Assembly (NCBI GenBank): GCA_022702485.1
Contig: JAJIYY010000005.1
Coordinates: 1,054,001-1,118,000, forward strand
From: Simplicillium sp. C3G150-2
Taxonomy: Eukaryota > Ascomycota > Sordariomycetes > Hypocreales > Cordycipitaceae
DNA length: 64,000 nucleotides
Reading direction: 5' to 3'
Positions 9,222 to 19,903 of the stretch are shown one piece after another (position 1 is the stretch's first letter; each line of letters opens with the position of its first letter). The notes below the pieces were generated by a model, which did no database searches, was not told the origin of the DNA, and was given only the letters and a program-made list of their open reading frames with translations. The translations under genes were made by a program, and so were the position numbers.

Positions 9222-10530
9222 TGCTACTGCTGGGCGAAACGCGAATGAAGAAGAGGATGATGAAAGGTGTCGGGCCACCTGGGACAGTCGCGATAGCATC
9301 AGGACTAGAAGCCGTGTTTGAGGGACAAAACAGGGCGAGATGTCGCGATTAATTTAACAATGGAGCAATGACGACTCAAGCTCGGCGGATGAAGTTCGGG
9401 ATCGAATAGACTCGGGCGAATCGTTGCGCTGATTTTGGGGGGATCGGGGCTTGTGGGCCCGGCGGTGCGGAAGCAGCGGGGCGACAATGGTGTTGAGGAT
9501 GAAGGCCAGCGAGAGAACGGGTGTGGGAGAAGGTGAACGATTTTGGCGGGGATTCTGAGAAAGCCGTGAGTGATAAGATACGTTTGGCGGTTGGTGATGG
9601 AATGTGGTTGGTTTGTTTCTCGTGCGAGAGCGGAGAGTCGGCTAAGGATCATCTTCACATGTAAGTCGATGCAGCGTTGCATCTGCACATGGGTTGTCGA
9701 CTGAGATAAACGACGATTTTCAAAAATAGTTTCAAAAGTACTGTTGTAGTGATTGAGCTCTGGACATAATTCTGGATATAATATATTTAGTCGAATCAAT
9801 TAGATTGGTTGTGCATTGCGTGCTTGCTAGATCCCGGGTCATTTGACCTGGCCAGACAAGGTTAGATGTCAGGTCTAGCTCAACCCGCCAAGGTACATGT
9901 ACGTCATCTTCGTACAATGGAAAAGGCAATAAAGTGCGTGCGAGATGAACCAAATTGCCAAAGATAAGCTTTTGCTGAGCACTACAATCAAGATTTGCTA
10001 CAAGCCACCTACCGATCGCGACTCGTCCAAAGCCACAATGAGGCGGTGTTGGAAGCTGCTTTCTTGGCTGGCGTGTGCCCAATGGGAGCCTAGGCTACTG
10101 TCTCTACGAACTATATAATTTAGCCAAGACGTTAATATTGAGCAATGATCTGATCTAGAAACTTCTGATGAAATAACCTCGCGGCACTCAAAGCGCCAAG
10201 ATAAACGTCTTCCCCACATATGACGCTTGGTGAAATAATAGACCACAAGGGCAGGGTCTTTCTCAGTACTTACGCATTATCATTCAAAGGGGGCACTGCA
10301 CTTGGCGGAAACATTTGTGGATTTTGTTTGGATATTTACCGGGTCTCATGATGGCGATGCATCGTAACGAGCGACGGTTGCGTAGTATATAAACCGCTGC
10401 ACTCCCGCTGCAACCTTGAACAGATTGCATCTTACTATATTATCACACACTGAGAAATCGGTTGAAGAAATCTGATCACTGAAATCTTTTCAATACATCT
10501 CCTCAGAATCACAATATTCCACAGCTCACA
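9222..10530. other. Intergenic region with the promoter of the small-protein gene
   Basis: Minus-strand open frames of 80-160 codons lie here, but they are low in complexity, overlap one another and show no known motif; I do not call them. A clear TATATAAA at 10386-10393 precedes the gene at 10531. Confidence 0.45.
10386..10393 (+). promoter_or_regulatory. TATA box of the small-protein gene
   Basis: TATATAAA about 140 bp before the ATG at 10531, leaving a leader of roughly 110 bases rich in A and C, typical of an expressed fungal gene. Confidence 0.5.
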
Positions 10531-10810
10531 ATGACGAATTATACGGAGCAAGTCAAGCAGAACACCACCGTTCCTCAGCAGACAACTTCAACAACACAGC
10601 AGCAGTAAGATTTGACAGTGTCCAAGATAAAAACAACTCAAATACTGAATTATGTTTAGGACCTTTGTAGATGCTGCTCAACACCCTCCCTCCAAGATGG
10701 CTGAACATGTTGGTCCCCCAAGTATCGAGCACGACTTCCCCGAGGACAGCAAGTTCAAGAGACACTCCATCAGCCACCAGGAGCAACACTTTTTGCAGTC
10801 AAAACAATGA
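10531..10810 (+). CDS. Small hydrophilic protein of unknown function (74 aa)
   Basis: Two exons, 10531-10604 and 10660-10810, joined by a 55-bp GT-AG intron. The product has 74 residues, is rich in Gln, Thr and His, and has no signal peptide or membrane segment. Near the end it carries KFKRHSIS, a good match to a basophilic (PKA-type) phosphorylation site. I do not recognise the family. The strong TATA box and adenine-rich leader suggest an inducible, abundantly transcribed gene, but this is inference. The main risk is that it is a fortuitous small frame; the clean intron and the promoter argue against that. Confidence 0.6.
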
Positions 10811-11674
10811 GCAATTGGTTGTTATTTGATGTTATAGAATAATTTGCGCGGAGTAAATACTTGTCATAATGAGATCTTTGAACGATGTACGACATCACAA
10901 CGTCACAGCGTGTAATGGGTGTCCACATTGTGTTATGGGATTTGTCTTTACAACCATGTTGATTTAATTCGTCAATATTCGAATAAAATCAAGCTTTGAA
11001 CAGTACTTTCACAACAAAATGTACAGCGGCCTTGATGAGGCGGAAGTGCTGTACTATGTCGCGGAACTTGAAGGGCGACCCAACCAGCGGGAGTGCCAGC
11101 TTGAGAGGAGGAACAAACTACAATAAGTCAACTGCATTAGTTTTTGCACAGGAGAAACCCGTCTCGATTGCGCCGGTAACACTCTTAATATTTGTTCGAC
11201 CACAAGAAATGAATGCCTAGATTTGAGCACTGCGAAATGTGGTGCAAGTGAACTGTCCATAGGTGGTACTGGCCACGGCACCTATAGAATTCCGCCCCAT
11301 AGTTTTGTATAAAAATTGTCTATTTTGAAGCTTTTCAGACTTATTTTAAAGTTGGCCGTATAATTGCACATATGACAAGAGAGGCATGTCCGGGGGAGTC
11401 GCCGAAATGGCCGGTTGAAGGCTATTGGCGCGCCTAAAGAGATTTAAATGCGGGGAAGCCGCTCCTAAATCGGTAAGCTTTTGTAGGGATTGGGGGTCTG
11501 GAAGCTCGACCACAACTGCAGAAACGACGAAGAAGAAAGAGCCGAAGACGATTTTACAATAACTATATATAAAGGAGTGTCATACGAAGATACTTGCTCT
11601 CCAATTTTACGCTTCTCCTTCCTTCTTCCCACCCTTCATCCTAGCAGTCCTCCTCGCGCACCATCTCATACACC
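10811..11674. other. Intergenic region upstream of xylitol dehydrogenase
   Basis: No gene is supported. TATATATAAA at 11564-11573 sits about 102 bp before the xylitol dehydrogenase ATG and is its likely core promoter. No convincing XlnR-type site was found by eye. Confidence 0.45.
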
Positions 11675-12848
11675 ATGTCCACACAAACCGTCATCGCCAA
11701 AGAGAGCTTGAGCGTGAGTTTTTACCTCGACGACATCAAATGAACGAATCACAATGGATATCTACCGAACTGTTGCTAATTAAAATCAGAATCGCTCCTT
11801 TGTCCTCTCCAAGCCTCAAGATGTCAAGTTCGAAGACCGCCCTCTGCCGTCTCTTCGCGACTCTCATGATGTCCTCGTCGCCGTCAACTATACCGGTATC
11901 TGTGGCTCTGATGTTCACTACTGGCAACATGGCGCCATTGGACATTTCGTTGTTCGTGATCCAATGGTTCTTGGACACGAATCATCCGGCACCGTTATTG
12001 AGGTTGGCGCCGACGTCACCAACTTGAAGATCGGTGACCGTGTCGCCCTGGAGCCCGGCTATGGATGCCGCAGATGCGGTCACTGCCGTGCGGGCAAGTA
12101 CAACCTGTGCGATAAAATGATCTTTGCCGCTACACCACCTTATGATGGCACATTGACTGGCGTCTGGGTTTCACCCTCCGACTTCTGTTACAAGCTTCCC
12201 GACAACGTCACTCTCCAAGAAGGTGCTCTCATTGAACCATTGGCAGTTGCGGTTCATATTGTCAAGCAGGCCGATGTGAAGCCTGGCCAATCCGTGGTTG
12301 TCATGGGCTCTGGCCCCGTTGGTCTCCTTTGCGCTGCTGTTGCTAAGGCATTTGGCGCCAGCAAGATCGTTTCTGTCGATGTTGTGGAATCCAAGCTGAA
12401 TTTCGCCAAAGAATTTGCTTCCACACACACTTACATCTCACAAAGAGTGTCGCCCGAGGAGAATGCCGCCAATATCAAAAAAGTCGCCGACATCCCCGAC
12501 GGCGCTGATGTTGTGATCGACGCATCTGGTGCGGAGCCGTCCATCCAAGCTAGCTTGCACACAGTCCGTATGGGCGGTACATACGTCCAAGGAGGAATGG
12601 GAAAGGCCGATATTGTCTTCCCTATCATGGCGCTGGCACTCAAGGAGGTTACAGCAAAGGGTTCATTCCGTTATGGACCTGGCGACTATGAGTTGGCAAT
12701 TGAGTTGGTGTCTACGGGCAAGATAGCTGTCAAGAAGCTTGCGACAGAGGTAGTCAGGTTTGAGCAGGCCGAGGAAGCGTTTAACAAAGTCAAGGGTGGA
12801 CAAGTCATCAAGATTTTGATTGCTGGTCCCAACGAAAAGTCATTCTAA
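11675..12848 (+). CDS. xdhA: Xylitol dehydrogenase (NAD-dependent D-xylulose reductase)
   Basis: Exons 11675-11713 and 11790-12848, 365 residues, the usual length of the medium-chain zinc alcohol dehydrogenases. It oxidises xylitol to D-xylulose in the cytosolic pentose catabolic pathway. Seen directly: GICGSDVHYW with the catalytic-zinc cysteine, GHESSG with the zinc histidine and glutamate, the structural-zinc cluster CRRCGHCRAGKYNLC with four cysteines, and the dinucleotide-binding GSGPVG motif. The stretch AATPPYDGTLTG and the AIGHFV segment are typical of xylitol dehydrogenases rather than L-arabinitol dehydrogenases. Zinc and cofactor residues are intact. Induction by pentoses and repression by glucose are known for the family, but I could not identify the sites here. 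A sorbitol or L-arabinitol dehydrogenase is the alternative. Confidence 0.92.
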
Positions 12849-13212
12849 ATGAAACCATGAATGATTGTTTGAATGCGGTGAAGGCGAGAACGGTGTTAGC
12901 ATGGTCTGAAGCATTGGATGGCGTTAGGGTGTGAGGATTGGGGCAGATTGGTTTTGAAGATACAAAGGTCATAGAGCCATATTTTCCTTGATATTTACAG
13001 TCTCATATTACACTCGGTAGCAAAATATATCCGAAAATGGGAATCCAGTGCGAGCCGGACATTTGCTCGATGAGGTAACATTGCTTGCAGCCAGGTTTGG
13101 GATCAGCTGCGTATATATCTCCGGTTCCCCGCAAACATTGTTTCAGCCGAACGTGAAAGGTTCGTTTTTTTATAAAAAAAAATTGAAAGCATCGTAGAAG
13201 CGAAGCTTAACA
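12849..13212. other. Intergenic gap, nothing recognised
   Basis: Contains only the 3' flank of xylitol dehydrogenase and the promoter of the methyltransferase gene. An A-rich run near 13180 precedes its start codon. Confidence 0.4.
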
Positions 13213-14512
13213 ATGGCCGAAATCGCGACTGTCGACCTCCCTCTCGAAGTTGACTCTGCTTTGCAGCACGCTACAACGACTAACGGCGGAAATACGTAAG
13301 ATCGGCTGTCGCCAGGGCCATTCTCATACTAACGAGCTGAACACTGCAGTTTTAAAAGTCCGGAAATCGTTGAAAATATCCTTTTGGCTGGCGAAAGAAC
13401 TTATCAAACCCACAACAAAGATGGTATGCTCGTCTGCAGACGTTGGTTGCTTTTGCGCTGCTAATAATGTCAAGCCCAATACTGGCTTCCAAATGATTCA
13501 GTACGTCTCCGCCACCGTCATTAGTGCTCGAATTCATTTCCAATTTCTAACAAAAAAATCAGTCAGAGCAAGATCGTTTAGGTAAGTGAGCTCCGCGAAC
13601 GATGCCTGTCGCATGACCCAGTTGACAGGCTCAAAGACTTCCAGCATGAAACCGCAAAAATGATTTTGGACAACCGTCCTGGCCTCGCTCCTCTGGATTC
13701 CCCAAAGGATATTCTGGATATTGCCACAGGTACTGGCATCTGGGCACACGAGATTGGTGGGGATATTTCCTACAAGTAACGAAACGCTCGCTACAGAGCT
13801 GACGCTGGACTCTCAGCAACGCAATTCCCAGAAGCTCGAGTGCTCGGCACTGATTTGAGCAAAGTCGATCGGCAATGGCCTGAATCTAATCTGTCATTCG
13901 TCCAACACGATGCCGAGAAGGACGAATGGAACTTCGGACGAGAATTCGATTACGTACATCTTCGATTTGTGGTGTCGTGTTTTGGAGACACCAAAACAGT
14001 CTTCCAGAAAGCGTACGATAATATGAAGCCGGGTGGCTACATCGAATTATTCGACATAGAGGCCGTCCATAAATACATGGATGGCCCTGCTTCCGAGGCC
14101 ATGGACAAATGGCTAGACATTGCGCTTGGTGCCATAGCTCGAATTGGCGGGGATTTGACGAAATCAGCGAAGTACAAGACATGGCTAGAGGAAGTAGGTT
14201 TTGTCAATGTCGTCGACAGGCTTTTCAAGTCGCCGTGCAACACTTGGCCGAAGCATCCGAAGCTCAAGGAGCTTGGAGCGAGGCAGCTCGTTAGTTTGGT
14301 GGCAGCAGCCGAGAGCATCGACAACCTCGTCGCTCGGGCTGGTATCGATGCAAAGGTTATAAATGACCTTCGGCCCAAGTCGAATGCCGATATGGCCAAT
14401 ACCGACTATCATGCGTGGATGCCGATGTGAGTTCTGCGAATCAAATTACCAGATGGCCATGCTAATATTGTGCAGCCATATAATCTATGCAAGGAAGCCT
14501 CTTGACGGATAA
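13213..14512 (+). CDS. Class I SAM-dependent methyltransferase (Methyltransf_23/LaeA-like fold)
   Basis: Seven exons: 13213-13295, 13350-13423, 13475-13500, 13563-13581, 13622-13756, 13817-14426, 14476-14512; 327 residues. Seen: YWLPNDS followed by EQDRL, the usual lead-in of this family, then motif I as LDIATGTGIWAHEIA for SAM binding, GTDLS (motif II acidic region), FDYVHLRFV and MKPGGYIELFD, and a typical short end, IYARKPLDG. Such proteins methylate unknown small molecules or, for LaeA, act as regulators; there is no biosynthetic cluster nearby to suggest a substrate. Two splice sites are unusual: the donor GTGGGG at 13757 and an acceptor ending AAG at 13474. They were chosen because they restore the family motifs. 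Confidence 0.82.
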
Positions 14513-15799
14513 CTGCATTGACCAAGAGATGTACTGGTATAATTACAGAGCGAGAGAAGCTGAACAAGCTGGAATGGGAAAGACAACTCGGGCATATATG
14601 TTGACGTTTGTTTCAGTCACACACACACACACACATGACAATTGCGATACAGCGGGAGCTAGGGAATGAAGTAGCAAACCCAAGTGAGACCAGCATCCCC
14701 GAAACATCCATGTATGAATCTGTGTCGCTTCAAAGCCCTGAAGCGGCCTCCATCATCGCAGGACTTTCAATCTAGTAGAACGCCAAGCAGCGCCCCAGAA
14801 GATTCGCAAGGCTCAATCATCAAATAGTCGAGTTTTCTCTCGCTTGATGGAACCAATGAAACACCCATGGGTCGCTTATGGGCGTAATTCCGCTGTCAAA
14901 GCCCTGATCAGATAACCCGGAGGGGAGCATGGAGCACGTGCTGGGTCATCCGCCTCACTATATATGCTGTTGATTTTAAGCAATTCGTGTGCTTGGCGGA
15001 ATGGGAAAGGCTTAGGTATTAACTAGCTGGGCGAGTAGAGGAGTGGGCACCAGCTGCAAGCATGAAAAGTGCATGGTGCCCAGGTTGAAGGTCTGGGTCA
15101 GAGAGCCGAGCGGGAAAAGGAGCTACGAGCGAGGGTGCCAATTTCAATATTTGTTCAAGCCATCCGGCACCCATGCTTGCCCTTCCCTGCACCTCCGCTA
15201 ACACCGCCAAGGGTTCACACTGTTCAGGCCTGTGCCAGTGCCGACAGCTAAGCTTATTTGGCGCTGGTGGGCTCACAGCTGGTGGCCACTGGCACTGCTG
15301 AAGCCACTAGAGCGGCGGCCAAGCTCCACTGCCCAGGGAGAAGGTTGTCAGCCCAGCGCAACTTTGCTGCGATACAGCCAACGGCAGCCCTGCATTACAG
15401 CGGACGAACCCACTGCGGCTGAACCGTCTCAGAGCTCTTGGTCCGTATTTTGCCATCAGCCTCGGAGGGGCTGACTTTGGTAGGGCGTATTCGCTGCTTT
15501 TGCCTGCAGGCAATCACAGCTACTAGCTGCCTTAATTTCAGTCACTGCGGAATCGGTGCGAAATGAGGACAAGGGTAATAATAGTGTTGCACCGGATTGG
15601 GGCAAAGAGGAAAAAGGGACCAAAAAAATATTGGAATGCAGTCACCAGAAAATAAATATACATGCTCGGTCTGTCCTGATTCATTCCCTCTCTTCTCTTC
15701 CACTTGAGACGGATCCCTTTTTACAACACGATTCGACATCGTCGCCAAACAGTATTCAACACAGATTTCTAACCCCTGGACGCGACCAAAACGGCCATC
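14513..15799. other. 1.3-kb intergenic region with a CA microsatellite
   Basis: A (CA)n run sits near 14618-14635. Overlapping short frames on both strands around 15.0-15.5 kb have no motif or splice structure. The last 150 bases, with CT-rich sequence, look like the leader of the next gene. Confidence 0.4.
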
Positions 15800-16740
15800 A
15801 TGTCCACCGTAGCTCCTCATAACCCATTTTGGGTTTTCTTCATCCGAATTGCGCAGGGTGTTCTTGCTCTCGTGCTGCTTGCTCTCGCTGCTGCCATCGG
15901 AGGCGGAGGTGATCTCGGCGATGCGCCTGCGCTCGTCGTTGCTTCTGTAAGTTTATTTATCCCGAGGCAAATCACTCCATGAATGCAGTGATTAATCGCA
16001 TTTCAAACTCAAAAGGCTGTCTTTACCTGGCTTGTTGTCGCATACGCCATCCTCACCGATAAGATCGGCGCCTTGAACAAGCTCTACCACATCTTCGCAA
16101 TTATCGCCCTTGATGGATTCCTCGCCATCATGTGGCTCTGCGCCTGGGCATTATCTGCCGCTCGCGCCGCCCAGTACCAGGCTGCTATTGACAGCATCGA
16201 CAACAGCTTCGGCGACGGCTGCGGTATCTTTGGCTGCTACAGAAAGCGCGATCTGCAGAAGCGTTACCTGACCGTCGGTGCTGTCAAGGGTCTTCTTGGA
16301 GCCTGCGCTGGATTGGGAGCTCTCATTTGGTAAGTCGTATTCTAATTACGTGACGGCACAATCTTTATATCTTTGCACACGCTAACGTACCTCACAGGCT
16401 GCTTATCATCGCCACCTTGGTTCTCAACGTTCTTGGCCTTCTCCGTGGCGCTAACAAGACTGCCGACAACGAGCATCAGATGGAGGAGACCAAGACCCAG
16501 CCTGCTGTCGCCGCCCAACCTCAGGTTGACGCTCAGCAGCAACCCATCCAGCCCCAATATACTGGACAAGATCAGCCCCAGTATATCCAACCTCAGTACA
16601 CCGGACAGGAGTACCAGCAACCCATCCAGCCACAGTACACCGGACCTGAGCAACACCAGGAGAACTACAGCCAACACGCACAAGCAGCTCCTGGTGAGGT
16701 TCAATATCCTCCCGTCGCACCTCCTGCTCCTCACAACTAA
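15800..16740 (+). CDS. Four-span membrane protein (MARVEL-like) with QPQYTG-repeat tail
   Basis: Exons 15800-15946, 16016-16329 and 16398-16740; 267 residues. Four hydrophobic segments are visible at about 10-32, 45-65, 75-97 and 140-165, with a short cysteine-containing loop (DGCGIFGCY) before the last one. This layout and the N-terminal NPFWVFFIRIAQG fit the fungal MARVEL-domain (membrane-associating) family, which organises plasma-membrane domains and vesicles. The cytosolic tail of about 95 residues is rich in Gln, Pro and Tyr and repeats QPQYTG-like units four or more times; such repeats may bind partners or self-associate. Function beyond membrane organisation is unknown. Confidence 0.82.
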
Positions 16741-17109
16741 ATCCCTGGAGTGATGGCTTCACATAATCTGGGCAATTGTTCTTGCGCGGGATCTTTGCAT
16801 TGATACCCTGTTTTGTTTAATTTGTTAATTATAATATTTTTAATATTCATTCAATCGTGATTCCCTGTGATCCTTCGAATGCAAATGCCGTAATTATTTT
16901 AAACCAAGTATTTTTATCCGATAGTAAAATGTTATTTGGTAGTTCGCAGTGTGAGAGCTCGCTGCTGTGTAAGTTGCACAAGCGGCAGGCGGTGGAATTC
17001 TGCCACTCCTCCAAATCCCATCCAGGAACAAGCTCCAATCGGCCATCTGTCGCCCGAACGTCCGTTACCAGCTCAATATCTCAAAGACAACGCACATTAT
17101 CGCCTCGCA
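16741..17109. other. Intergenic gap before CMC1-like gene
   Basis: The frame of the next gene stays open back to about 16936, but that extension has no conserved features. It also overlaps the AT-rich 3' flank of the membrane-protein gene, so it is treated as untranslated. Confidence 0.4.
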
Positions 17110-17550
17110 ATGGCATCAGCAGGGCGATTGGGTGTTCCATCACCCAATCCGTTACCATTGTCGGCATCACAAGAAGCCCAAGTACGCGACATATACTACG
17201 CAAAAGTGCGCTCGTACTGTGCCCCCGAAATCAAAGCCTTTGCCGAGTGCGCCCTCGGTCGAACATTTTCCGTATCCTTCGCCTGCCGAGCGCAACACCG
17301 AGCCATGAATGGCTGCATGACGGAACACGCTACGCAAAAAGAATACGACCTCGCGAGAGAGGAGTGGTTCGCGAGGAGGCTGGAGCGACAGCAAGCCAGA
17401 GAACAAAAGGCTAAAGTGGCAGCGGCTCAAGAGGAGTTCATCAAGGACTGGTGGGGTCTTCCAGAGGATGCAAAACTGAGCAGGAAACAAGCAGCGGATA
17501 AGCAGAAGAACATGGAAGAAAAGATTGGCGGAATGCCTGTAAAGAGATGA
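17110..17550 (+). CDS. CMC1: CMC1-like twin CX9C protein, cytochrome c oxidase assembly
   Basis: Single-exon model of 146 residues. Two CX9C motifs are seen, CAPEIKAFAEC and CRAQHRAMNGC, which form the disulfide-bonded helical hairpin of proteins imported into the mitochondrial intermembrane space by Mia40. The leading LPLSASQEAQVRDIYY is typical of fungal Cmc1, which helps deliver copper to cytochrome c oxidase and stabilises Cox1. The C-terminal half is charged and helical. The start at 17110 is my choice; an in-frame upstream start near 16936 would add 58 residues, and an unseen 5' intron is possible. The gene is convergent with the D-amino-acid oxidase gene, with 121 bp between stops. Confidence 0.8.
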   Translation: MASAGRLGVPSPNPLPLSASQEAQVRDIYYAKVRSYCAPEIKAFAECALGRTFSVSFACRAQHRAMNGCMTEHATQKEYDLAREEWFARRLERQQAREQKAKVAAAQEEFIKDWWGLPEDAKLSRKQAADKQKNMEEKIGGMPVKR

Positions 17551-17671
17551 TAACTCTGGGGACAAATTACGAAAGCTGAAAGGCGGAATGTACGACAAGG
17601 TGGACGAGGCGAGGATAAAATGTATCATATTTGTATATTACGGAGTTCTTGGGTTTCATTGGGAGCGAGCG

Positions 17672-18831
17672 TTATAGACGAGACCTATCTTCCTCTACTA
17701 ATTTCAGCACTGCATCTGCTACACCCCATGACAGCTCAAAGCCTCGGCCACCGAGGCCATATGCGTGAACAATCTGCTTGCCAGCTCCAAGCTTTTCTTT
17801 TGATAGGCGAATGCCGCCTTTGCGAGTTGGGCGGCGGCCAACAATGTCTTTGAGAACGCGGAATGGGCCATCCTTGGTGATGGTGGGATGTGTCGCTTCA
17901 AACTTGGATAGAAGCTCTTGGCGGACTGACTCAGAGGGAGTAGCGCTCCAGTCATTGGGCTCTTTAGTACCACCGATAATAGTTCCACCGCCCAAAGGAC
18001 GAGGGACGCAGAATGTCCATGATCCGTCCTTGTTTTGGCGGGTGACGGTTTCTGAGCAGTGATTGGCGACTAGGCAAGTTTGGCCTGCATTGTTAATTTT
18101 GGATCTGTGTTTAACGATACCACTCAGAAATGATCAATCGACATACCTCTTGTTGGAAAGACGTCTGGGTCATTGAAACCAACGCCTGAGCAATTGACGA
18201 CGGTTCTAGCGTTGCCGAGCCCTTCTATGGAGAAGACTTCTGTTGCGTCTCGCAGATCTCTAGTGACAATCTTTCCCCCAGATCTGTAAAATTGCCGAAG
18301 CATATACATACAATATACCATTGGATTGACACACCATGTGTCATATTCGCAGCCCCATACAACTCCCTCGGGCAGTTTGTCTTGAGAAAGACGCTTGAAC
18401 CCTGGTAAGCCCAACTGCTTCGCCTTGTCCTCTGTGAGACTGGCATATTGATGCGGAGGATCTTCGAGATATTCCACGCCCTTCATTAATCCAACACCAG
18501 ACTCTGGATGCGTCTTTACCAACTCAGTCATGTGCGAGAAAGTGACCAGCGACAAGGCATGGTCGCGTTCCTCATCAGGCGAAGTAGGCGGCACCCAGCG
18601 GTTATGAGCTCCTCCCCAGAGAGACGTGTAGTTTATGGACTTGACAGAATCAACTGTTTCAAAGGGGACTGGAAAATCGCGGGCTACAATTGTGACGGGG
18701 TGGCCATTTTGGAGCAGGTTCAGAGCTGAACTCAGGCCAATGACGCCGGCTCTAGATGATAATTGTTAGTGCGAATTGGGGGATGCGAGACGGCGGCCGA
18801 CTTGCCCGATTACAATTACTGGCTCACTCAT
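17672..18831 (-). CDS. D-amino-acid oxidase, peroxisomal FAD enzyme
   Basis: Exons 18831-18806, 18751-18147 and 18084-17672; 347 residues, normal for the family. It oxidises D-amino acids to keto acids, ammonia and hydrogen peroxide. Seen: the FAD-binding VIVIGAGVIGLSSA at the N-terminus, NYTSLWGGAHNRW (substrate and flavin region), and GLGGRGFELSWG near the C-terminus, as in other fungal D-amino-acid oxidases. The protein ends in SRL, a type 1 peroxisomal targeting signal. The first intron has a GC donor (GCAAGT) and an AG acceptor; it splits the glycine motif, and only this splicing rebuilds the Rossmann signature, so the GC-AG assignment is well supported. D-aspartate oxidase is the alternative. 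Confidence 0.9.
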
Positions 18832-19903
18832 GTTGATAATTCCTTATAATGCAGATATAATAGAAGATCAATTTGATTGTAAATGCATTACCGTGATTGG
18901 ACTGGTGACTGTTTTATAATGAGTTGTAGCTGCGGGCGGCCTGTGAGGCGGCTTTTCCGAGGCCGGTCGGAGCCCGAAAAGTGGACTGTTGACTCCGATC
19001 CGGAGCAGTTGCGCGGCGTGGAAGGAGCAGACAGTGATTGCATATTGGAGGCATCAAATTTGAAAAAGCTGAAGAAATGTAAAGGGGAATGAGTGATTTC
19101 CCAGAGAGTCAAGAATTTGCTTGTGTTCGTGAAGAAGGTGATCCCTGGCCCGGCACTGGCACTTACATACAGTGCATACACTACTGAGCTAAGCTCAGCG
19201 CAGTGGTGACAGCGCTCACAGCGCCACTACACCATTATCAGCATCACCAGTCATCAGTTTCCGTCGTCTTTGCCGTTCATTACAATATCTCACCGTATTT
19301 AATCGATTATAAACTCTTTCCTCTCTCATTCACGCACACATCCAGTAGATCAATTTACCCAGCAACCTCCCACCCTTCGTTCAACTCGTTCTTCGCCCAA
19401 TCCTGCAGCTAAGCGCCCACCATCCTGGACCCTGGACAACCTCTCGACCAATCACATCTGCGTCCCCCGTCCATCTTCAATGCGCCCTCACAAATGCCAC
19501 TGTTGCCCCTCCCGTCCATTGCATGTGCTTCCACTTTGGGCCTAGAGCCCGCTGCTATTTTTGCTCTTTCGCTTTGCGACGCTGTCACTGGTCAGTAGCA
19601 GGCCACCCGGGCGCTTAAACGTCTTTTAACCACAGAAGGCGTTTGAGTTACCTTAAGTGCCGCTCGCGTTCTGTCGTTTTTCCTGCCCCCCGTTTCGGTT
19701 TGTGTTTTAATAAAGTGATTGTTTCCCTTTTTGTTCTTCCCGTCTCCTCCTTTGCTTCTTTTTTAAGACATACTTGTGTTCCCGTCGAAGAATTACACCG
19801 CCGCACGGTCTTGGCTGCGACTGGGTCGTGGTCTTCGGGTTGACTTACACTCACCACATCAGCCAATTGTTAAATTGAGAGAAAGGGAACAAAGTCGCCC
19901 ATC
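18832..19903. other. Shared upstream region of two divergent genes
   Basis: About 1.1 kb between the D-amino-acid oxidase start and the start of the 534-residue protein. CT-rich sequence from 19300 on looks like a long 5' leader of the latter. No coding region is supported. Confidence 0.4.

Noticed and set aside
9305..10246. Minus-strand frames of 80-165 codons
   Set aside because: Low-complexity Ser/Pro/Arg composition, mutual overlap and no motifs; they cover the promoters of flanking genes.
11675..12848. Xylose-utilisation cluster with the aldo/keto reductase
   Set aside because: The two genes are about 50 kb apart with unrelated genes between them; no evidence of co-regulation.
16936..17109. 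58-residue N-terminal extension of the CMC1-like protein
   Set aside because: Unconserved, cysteine-containing and placed in the AT-rich 3' flank of the upstream gene; the ATG at 17110 gives the normal family length.
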